From Gnetum montanum (taxonomy: Eukaryota; Streptophyta; Gnetopsida; Gnetales; Gnetaceae), in contig MNCI01002682.1 of assembly GCA_015680685.1 (NCBI GenBank), positions 654,355-702,536 on the forward strand: DNA of 48,182 bases. Direction: 5' to 3'. Both the position numbers and the translations under genes were made by a program. The notes beneath the pieces were generated by a model, which worked only from the letters and a program-made list of their open reading frames with translations, did no database searches and had not been told where the DNA came from. Below, piece by piece: positions 43,601 to 48,182 of this stretch (the first letter of the stretch is position 1; the number at the start of each line of letters is the position of its first letter).

Positions 43601-45324
43601 ACAGCTAGGGAGGCCCTCGAGGTGGAGCTAAGGGAGGGCCTAAGGATGCAACTCCAATAGGAGGTGCGCCTCCAAGAGATGAGGGAGAAGGAAGACCAAG
43701 AGCGGAGGGCCAAGGAGGAGAAGGAGGCTGCCTTGATCCAACAACAGTTGGATTGTGCTCATGAGCAAAGTGCCAGATCTTGGCTGCAGCTGGGTGGCGC
43801 CTATATGTCATTATGGACATAGGGCAGAATACTTCTTGGCATGCACTTCCAAGGCACATCAGGCAGATACCAAGATTTGCACTCGAATGGAGAAGAAAGC
43901 ACGGAGGAGTGCGTGAGGAAGAAGCAAGCCTTCAACAGCTTTCAGAAGGCAGCGAATTTTGTGGATTCGAAAAGGCACAGGGTGGTCTCATATGCTGTCC
44001 ATGCTTAAGAGATGGCTTTTTGTGCTTGTACCCACCTCCCTACTCGCCTATAAGTTCGAAACTTTTGGATCTGATGTTGTGGAATCTTGTGGTTAGGATT
44101 TGGGGGGTTGCTGATCTATACAAGTGACCTGGTACACCATTTGGGGGGGGAGACACTCTCTCTGATTTTTGATGGAGGGGCCTCCTGTTCCATTGTTTTG
44201 TCTCTTTCAGTCATGTTCTTTGATGGCAGGGGATAATTCACCCCCAATTTGGGGCATTAGGAGGGGGTGGCCCTCAGCTGTTTGCGATTTGGGTCAAAAG
44301 GATGACATTTTATGTACTTTACTGTTTATATTTAATAGATAACCCGAACTTTCTCACCAAAAAAAATTGATATACAGGCTTTTTTTAATCATTGGATCTG
44401 AGTTTTTGATAAATTGATGTATGTGCTGATTGAAGGTATTAGGATGAGCTTTCAATTTAGAGAAACAGTTGTGTGCTCCTGGGTAAAGCTGAAAGAAGTC
44501 TTATATTTATTTTCTAATCTAATAGACAGCACTGCTTGCTCTTCTATACTATTTTCTAACATCAGTTAAAACCCCATCATGAGCAGATCCGATGGTAGCA
44601 TTCAATTCTCCGGGCACTCGTAGATCAACATGGTGTTTTATGTGTGACAATACCAGCAGCTCCTCTAACACAAATATTGTGGAATGGTTAAGCTTCCAGC
44701 AACTTTATAAAGCTGAAAGAGAAAGAAACTGATTCAAAGGAGCAAGATTAAGAACCAAAACGAAAAGAACAAAAAAACATAGAATTGGCTAGGGAGAATC
44801 CTCAATTTTTCATTCAATCATTAAAAACACAAGGATCACTAATTATACAAGCAATGGTGCTTTAGCTCAACACACACCCAATCTGTACTCTCACAATGAA
44901 TTCTGTCTTTAATCTCACAAACACAAAAATGACTCCTATGGATGACTCATAGATCTTTTGATATTTCTTATTAAAACCAAAAAAAAAAAAGTATTTTCTT
45001 CTTTTGGCTTCTGCATGCACCATCTGTTGCATCAAAGTCATCTTCGGTGCTGTTTCAATTGACCCCAATGTCATATTCTATATATACTTGCAGCCTTGTG
45101 TTCCTTGTTCTATATCCTATGTTAAATAATACATTTTTTTCAAAATAGCTCTACTTGCCCTTTATTCAACTTATTATGGTGCCATAATGCAATGCAGAAT
45201 ATTGCCCCATATAACAGCTTTTAACAGTACTCACAGATAATCACATATACACAGCAATATACGGTACCTTCAAAAGGATATCTCCCGAAATGGTTGGAAC
45301 CTTCACTTTTCCACCAAGAATTGC
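25491..45324 (-). CDS. DnaJ (HSP40) co-chaperone, C-terminal exons; 5' part outside window
   Basis: DnaJ proteins deliver substrates to HSP70 and stimulate its ATPase. Five minus-strand exons are visible: 45268-45324, 28026-27978, 27882-27813, 25950-25861 and 25623-25491. All have GT-AG introns and joining phases. The joined text follows substrate-binding domain CTD I/II of type I DnaJ: AILGGKVKVPTISGDILLK, IPKGVQPGHVLVLRGKG, GDQYVEFQIKIPKKITERQR, AILEEFARDE. The GDQYV and RQRAILEEF forms resemble plant mitochondrial DnaJ (GFA2/ATJ1 type) more than plastid ones. The J domain and zinc finger must lie beyond 48182. The last exon adds a hydrophobic helix. The first visible intron is 17,241 bp and full of transposons. 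Confidence 0.9.
25861..25950 (-). CDS. DnaJ exon: ITERQRAILEEFARDE
   Basis: Acceptor GGTGCAG, donor GTGAGTAGG. Encodes the end of CTD II and the conserved helix ERQRAILEEFARDE, then an acidic stretch NQTEDIVVEGS. Confidence 0.92.
26011..26033. repeat. (TA)n microsatellite
   Basis: About 11 TA repeats in a DnaJ intron. Confidence 0.95.
26535..27151. repeat. Direct repeat pair in DnaJ intron (42-bp similar ends)
   Basis: 26535-26576 and 27110-27151 share AGTAGTCA.GGCTGCTA.GG and the following TTTGT.CCTT...TTCTTGA text, with about seven mismatches. A second weaker pair is at 26757 and 26885 ('ctgaactttgtc', 'ctggactttgtc'). The source is unknown; it may be fragments of one repeat family. Confidence 0.5.
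27235..27362 (-). repeat. tRNA-derived SINE or tRNA pseudogene
   Basis: The minus strand reads like a tRNA 5' domain. The A box TAGCACACTTGG (27345-27334) is followed by TTAGAGCA, and the B box GGTTCGATTCT (27299-27289) lies about 35 nt on. The D arm resembles TAGCTCAGTTGGTTAGAGCA with a few changes. The T stem does not pair well, so it is not a working tRNA. A tail (GGGGCATGG, then 'gttcagaggactatagtatc') follows, as in SINEs. It lies in the 1862-bp DnaJ intron. Confidence 0.55.
27813..27882 (-). CDS. DnaJ exon: GDQYVEF (CTD II)
   Basis: Acceptor TTCTAG, donor GTGAGATT. Encodes ISKGLGFNDHGDQYVEFQIK and IP; GDQYV is the CTD II signature. The intron to the previous exon is only 95 bp. Confidence 0.92.
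27978..28026 (-). CDS. DnaJ exon: IPKGVQPG...LRGKG
   Basis: Encodes the highly conserved IPKGVQPGHVLVLRGK hinge between the two C-terminal domains. Acceptor TTTGTAG, donor GTGAGAA. Confidence 0.93.
28858..29168 (-). repeat. 3' LTR of Copia element with internal duplication
   Basis: Starts TGTTGACATATG at 29168 and ends GCTAGCA at 28858. It is 311 bp against 238 bp for the 5' LTR, because a segment of about 77 bp containing 'gaatacatttcttttgag' is tandemly duplicated (about 28917-29070). One copy holds an 18-bp palindrome, CACTGGATTCATCCAGTG (28960-28977). Confidence 0.75.
29640..29860. repeat. Cluster of direct and inverted 12-mers
   Basis: TAGGCTCAAACC occurs at 29660-29671 and 29786-29797 and inverted at 29751-29762; the last two form a perfect 12-bp hairpin with a 23-nt loop. 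'agaatttgtaagaaggtggtt' type text is also present twice in diverged form on the minus strand. It lies between the Copia coding remnant and its 3' LTR. Confidence 0.6.
29880..31000 (-). pseudogene. Copia pol remnant (integrase region)
   Basis: The minus strand in two or three frames reads as the zinc-binding and catalytic start of Copia integrase: KACIMDKAIWKPFKRSIKEV followed by RQLELVHFDECGAMSIETF (about 30260-30120). This corresponds to the usual ...GK...PF......LELVHSDLCGPM pattern. Farther on, SKHEVYVFKEFKEFL (about 29990-29945) matches the KSEVF..F..FK segment. Upstream text (30940-30680) belongs to the gag-to-protease part but is heavily broken. The DDE triad cannot be followed. Confidence 0.7.
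31304..31882 (+). repeat. 5' LTR of nested element
   Basis: Shares long blocks with 37335-37912, for example 'ctaagttatatgttcatgg', 'ctcatcatcccctcacacat' and 'catagatgttctcctagag'. It starts TATGAG, one change from the TGTGAG start of the other copy. Confidence 0.7.
37335..37912 (+). repeat. 3' LTR of nested element
   Basis: Direct repeat of 31304-31882, by eye roughly four bases in five identical, with small indels, so the insertion is old. Its right end is blurred near 37900. Confidence 0.65.
37930..38280 (+). repeat. Degenerate 'tatgtgc' simple-sequence zone
   Basis: Repeated TATGTGC, TATGCA and TTGTGTGC words without a fixed period. It produces long overlapping open frames (37798-38347) rich in C, Y, M and L that are not credible genes. 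Confidence 0.55.
39084..39158. repeat. 75-bp foldback
   Basis: Arms of about 25 bp (39084-39109 and 39133-39158) are inverted repeats with few mismatches, starting TTTTTCAC(A/T)ACTCTACT. The central loop contains 'ctatgctacgctac'. Directly to the right, TATTGAACACATCCAT is repeated twice in tandem (about 39163-39193). Confidence 0.7.
39391..39401 (-). other. Primer-binding site, initiator tRNA-Met type
   Basis: The minus strand reads TGGTATTAGAG, one transition from the usual Copia primer site TGGTATCAGAG. Confidence 0.75.
39402..39639 (-). repeat. 5' LTR of Copia element
   Basis: Starts TGTTGAGACAC at 39639 and ends GGCTAGCA at 39402. It aligns with 29168-28858 over its length (shared 'catttcttttgagtt', 'attgcattctaca'). 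The primer site follows without a gap. Confidence 0.8.
40301..40323. repeat. Left target-site duplication of LINE
   Basis: 23 bp from CAGGC through a T run to ATTGGATC; repeated at 44375-44398 with one extra T. Confidence 0.9.
40330..42590 (+). pseudogene. LINE ORF2: reverse transcriptase and zf-RVT region
   Basis: Frames shift several times. Recognisable parts in order: the linker KEGDGNTHFFFAA (about 40495-40535); RT fingers with ELDEALWSMKPGRVPSLNGW (40740-40800) and CSRIVLIPKLNN (about 40903-40938); LDISKAYDIVSWEALQEIML (about 41147-41207); GLRQGQLLSPYLFIL (about 41299-41343); and the active-site box HYTDDTILFSQ with YTDD at 41427-41438. Thumb and C-terminal text are LYLGLPMYTWHR (about 41629-41664), FIWLIQHAALPVKAMLLQQG (42237-42296) and THCLFNC (about 42346-42366). 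The alanine usual in YADD/FADD is replaced by threonine, and stops interrupt the frame, so it is inactive. Confidence 0.85.
42591..43130 (+). pseudogene. Plant-transposon-like domain fused to LINE ORF2
   Basis: The open frame carrying the zf-RVT region (42184-42885) runs without a stop into a different domain: GYWANPMLWEMVSHVGWANL, NEAFFVNWMG, TVESIAGLLGLPIGGEMISF and FFSRPVPKTRSG. After a TAG it continues as VLKTMLLMLWQDAVELTEHF, LHGLHFTYMHCLWLNCMVNM and HSKLILALWQATRSELLL (to about 43130). The pattern resembles the 'putative plant transposon protein' domain found in plant retroelements, from memory and not searched. A second copy lies at 47795-48182. Confidence 0.55.
43400..43800 (+). pseudogene. 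Coiled-coil segment at LINE 3' end
   Basis: One frame reads as a long Glu/Lys/Arg/Ala/Gln-rich helix: DEILAKAMEAAMHRSQEEER, EEEFQHQLEEAKSRYQKEAQ, QEMREKEDQERRAKEEKEAA. It is broken by two TAG stops, near 43497 and 43659, where CAG or CAA would fit. It follows the fused domain and precedes the LINE 3' UTR (about 44130-44358). Confidence 0.6.
44375..44398. repeat. Right target-site duplication of LINE
   Basis: Same text as 40301-40323 with one more T; it follows the A run and 8 further bases. Confidence 0.9.
44399..45267 (-). other. DnaJ intron remainder
   Basis: AT-rich intron sequence between the LINE and the exon at 45268; no further element recognised. Confidence 0.6.
45268..45324 (-). 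CDS. DnaJ exon: start of CTD I segment
   Basis: 19 codons in phase 0, AILGGKVKVPTISGDILLK. Acceptor GTGCAG (45330-45325), donor GTACCG (45267-45262). It matches the QAILGG...VPTL.GDV..K motif of DnaJ CTD I. It is followed by the 17-kb intron. Confidence 0.9.
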
Positions 45325-47794
45325 CTGCACAAATATTAAATATCAAATTATGATGTTTGCAATTCGCAAAAACATGCTTTTACAATGTGCTGCCAACATC
45401 TTGGTCATGTCAAACTCAAAGATCTTCAATATCAACTAAATAATCAAATGTAAGCATAAAATTTTTACAAAGTCCTTGAAATATTTGTTAACATGCATGA
45501 ACATGAAATAAAAAAAAAATAGGAATATCTTAGATTAAAAAAAATGCAATGAAAAGTATGTCAGGACCATTAACAATAATAAATTCTACAATTAAAAAAT
45601 ATATTAGCAACAATGGATTAGAACTAGCTTAGTTATATATTTAATATATATCTATACTTTGGCTGAGAGAATCTTGCAAAAACTACATTAACTTTTAGTT
45701 CATCTACAGTATTAGAAATTTTCCAGTGCATTCTATAACAATTTTGGTCAAATCACTGCGACTGCATGATGAGAAGGGTAACTAATTCCAAGTTTGGTAA
45801 TAAATCTTTCTGAATTGTCATGAATTGTTGTTTTCCATGCATGGTCCCCTTGCCTTTCAGAATTTTCTCCTCTGTGCATTCCAATACCAAGACACGAACA
45901 TAGTTACTTGGAGAAAATATGTTGGCATTATGGATGGAATATTATTTGGCATTCCTGATAAGCTCCCCCTTAGCATTATGGACATGATATTATTGATCAT
46001 TACTATTCTATTATTGGTACTTGGCCTCTGTGCCAGACAAAACTAACCACGCATCTTAAACTATTACAAAAAGACAAGAAGCTGAAGATGGGGGGACATG
46101 CACTCACCAAACCAATGTCAATGCTCAATCAATCAACTCCATTACCCTTCATCTCAACTTATACATATCGTTGCTTACAAGCTAACCTAAGGTTCATTAA
46201 ACAACGTACTCTCCAATTACCTACAAACTTTCAGAAAAGCCTAGTCGCTAATAAAGTTGGCGTTCATATCTACTACAAGGTATTTCTATAATAACTATAA
46301 AACTGTAACAAACCAATGTACATGGAATATTTCCTTTTTCTATTTTGCAAAGGGAAGAATAAAACATTAAACAGAGCATACCTAGATCACTATAGACAAG
46401 CACAACTGTAACAAACCAATGTACATGGAATATTTCCTTTTTCTATTTTGCAAAGGGAAGAATAAAACATTAAACAGAGCATACCTAGATCACTATAGAC
46501 AAGCACAAGAATACGACAATTTGTTCTAACATTTACATTTTGCTCAACCTAATTTTTTAACAGATCACAAACCACACTTTCAAAACAAAACAAAACAACC
46601 CCAAGTTCATATTAAAAGAAGCATCCATTAACCATTCTATCCATAAGAAGATTCTTTGGACCTATTCGATGGAAAGAAAAAACTTCACCACAAATAGACA
46701 GAACCCATGAAAAGGAGAAGACCAATGAAGGCTCTCCTACTGAGTAGAAGCAAAAGTTGATTGATTTGATCAACGTGTTAAATAAGGCATTTGCAAGAAA
46801 AGCACAAAAATTAAAACAGGTTGTCCATTGAAAACTACACGTTTTCTTAATCAAATTGCAAGGGTTATTTTAGCAGTTGTTCAATTGCAACAATTAAAAT
46901 ATGGGTTCATGTATGTAAAAATGTTTTCAATATTATATACAAATTAATAAGTAGCAAGGTTTCTTTTCCCAAATTCCATCATACTTCCATTTGGTTCCAA
47001 TCATTTTCACAGATGTTCCACTTGGTTCTAAACACTTCCACAAAGATAAAAGGTAAAAGGAATCAGTATAAAGTAAAATCAAATTAAAAGGGGAACCCAA
47101 AACTCATATTGTCAAATGGGAGGACGACTATAGGCCTCAATAGTGCAGGGGACTTGGGGTTCTCAAATTTGAGGATTGTATTCCGGGGGCAATTTGTATA
47201 CTTCAATACCTACAGCATCTTGACGTTACACTTTGGATTAAATTCATGTTACACAAGTATATCCCTTGGTTTGCTAGCCCACCAAATTCATGCCTCTAGA
47301 AATCAATTCATACACGTTAGGCAATGATCACAGATCTCTATAGTACTAAAGATTTGATTATTGCAAAATATGGTAAAGTCCAAACTTGGGATGTAATGTC
47401 ACATGGGCGGATCGCAAAAAATGTAAAGATGTTTGGATGGCTATTGAGAAATGATGCCATCCAACAAAGTCCTTTCTTGTTTGTAGAGGTCTTCCCATCA
47501 ATGATTGTTGTTACCAAGATGAACATCTCTCATACACGCTTGTTACTTAAGTTGTCTGATGTGGATGCACACAAGTATTCCTAATTTGCATCATATCATC
47601 AATGACAGCTGTCCAATTATACTAGCCTAGACAATCTAGAAAGCCAATAATCATGTGGTGTTTCAGTTGGCACTACTGCCATCACCACACATGCTAGTTT
47701 CTTCTACGGTTTACTTGTGGGGGAGGTCTTGACAACCACGGATCAAACTCTAACTTTTGAGATAGATTTCACACCATTTGCATAGAACCAACAG
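45325..47794. other. DnaJ intron continuing to the right
   Basis: No further DnaJ exon (the upstream CTD I or the CXXCXGXG zinc-finger repeats) was found on the minus strand. Apart from the 103-bp tandem duplication it is AT-rich. A plus-strand stretch at 47100-47590 reads in pieces like the C-terminal part of a LINE ORF2 ('GDLGFSNLR...'), too weakly to call. Confidence 0.45.
46301..46506. repeat. Perfect tandem duplication, 2 x 103 bp
   Basis: 46301-46403 and 46404-46506 are identical at every base checked, from AACTGTAACAAACCAATG to AGACAAGCAC. With no divergence this is a recent event, unlike the old repeats around it. Confidence 0.95.
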
Positions 47795-48182
47795 TAATGG
47801 AATCTTCAATTGCCAGCCGACTGGGGGTCCAAGCCGCCGGTGAGGTCATCCTACCGTCTACCCACGGTTTGCAGGACACAAAACTATTTTTCGAAGGGCC
47901 CGTGCCAAGTACAAGGAGCCGACAGGTGCCCTGATCTTCTCTGCCCCGTCTCTGGGCCCGAGCAGTAGATCTGGTGGACAGATTTTTTGTCCAGTCTGGC
48001 AACGGGTCCAAGCTCCAGGGCCTACATTTTGCATTTCTATGTTGCCTAAAGTTAGGCCGCCAGGTCAACCTCCCCCGCTTTTTCCTAGAGGCCCTCCTGC
48101 TCAAGCAACGTGGCCACCATTCAAGGTTAATTCTAGCCTTGTGGCAGGGGGCAACACCCATCGTCATCTGCACGCCCCCCCC
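47795..48182 (+). pseudogene. Second copy of the plant-transposon-like domain, cut by window edge
   Basis: The plus frame from the ATG near 47799 reads ESSIASRLGVQAAGEVILP, then HGLQDTKLFFEGPVPSTRSR. After one TGA (where CGA would fit) come SSLPRLWARAVDLVDRFFVQ and LILALWQGATPIVI, open to the window end. It aligns along its whole length with 42750-43115 in the LINE. The GC content is clearly higher than in the surroundings. Whether it belongs to a LINE or an LTR element cannot be seen. Confidence 0.6.

Larger units (their letters stand above)
40324..44374 (+). mobile_element. 5'-truncated LINE with extra 3' module, in DnaJ intron
   Basis: Bounded by near-identical 23/24-bp target duplications and ending in an A run (44359-44366), the hallmarks of target-primed reverse transcription. 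It begins inside ORF2 (endonuclease-RT linker), so it is 5'-truncated. After the zinc-knuckle-like C-terminus it continues with a plant-transposon-like domain, a coiled coil and a 3' UTR. It is antisense to the DnaJ gene. Confidence 0.88.

Noticed and set aside
45825-46291. Plus-strand open frames that could be small membrane proteins
   Set aside because: Short, AT-rich and without conserved motifs; they lie in the DnaJ intron region and one runs toward a recent duplication.
47769-48173. 134-codon minus-strand open frame, Arg-rich
   Set aside because: The plus strand of the same bases aligns over its whole length with the domain in the LINE, so this is its antisense shadow.
1-48182. CRISPR arrays, bacterial operons, rRNA genes or intact tRNA genes
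   Set aside because: None seen. The spaced repeats are LTR arrays, and the tRNA-like text at 27235-27362 does not fold properly.

Overview
This is plant nuclear DNA, most probably from a gymnosperm with a large genome. It has spliceosomal introns, a plant MAT1 gene, one intron of about 17 kb, and layers of old LTR retrotransposons and LINEs full of stops and frameshifts. Nothing bacterial, organellar or viral was seen. The species cannot be fixed from the sequence.

Bases 1-16967 are almost entirely LTR-retrotransposon material of one related group (Ty3/gypsy type, tRNA-Asp primer site). From left to right there is: a minus-strand LTR cut by the window edge (1-237); a solo LTR with exact 5-bp target duplications (1260-2254); the 3' part of an element (about 3541-9421) with a decayed ORF in the env position and its 3' LTR; and a complete element (9855-16967) with two LTRs of about 820 bp. 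The complete element encodes gag and an aspartic protease, but no reverse transcriptase or integrase was recognised. The last two elements share a noncoding block that folds as a hairpin. Its stem sequence differs between the copies while base pairing is kept. This is the best candidate here for an undescribed functional structure.

Bases 18531-21200 (+) carry a complete five-exon gene for MAT1, the assembly factor of the CDK-activating kinase (CAK/TFIIH), 186 aa, with no RING finger. Convergent to it, on the minus strand, are the last five exons of a DnaJ (HSP40) co-chaperone gene at 25491-45324. Its 5' exons (presequence, J domain, zinc finger) lie beyond the right edge. A decayed minus-strand LINE (about 22216-24750) separates the two genes.

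The DnaJ intron at 28027-45267 is swollen by transposons. A minus-strand Copia element (28858-39639) contains a second LTR element inserted in the opposite orientation (about 31304-37912), and a 5'-truncated LINE (40324-44374) has long target-site duplications. The LINE ends in an extra module, a plant-transposon-like domain followed by a coiled coil, and a second copy of its first part lies at the right edge (47795-48182). The smaller repeats are tRNA-like SINE remnants, a perfect 2 x 103-bp tandem duplication, a 2 x 49-bp tandem duplication, a 75-bp foldback and a (TA)n tract.

The two host genes belong to unrelated pathways (cell-cycle/transcription and protein folding), so their closeness is positional only. 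All identifications are from reading translations and motifs by eye; no database search was run.
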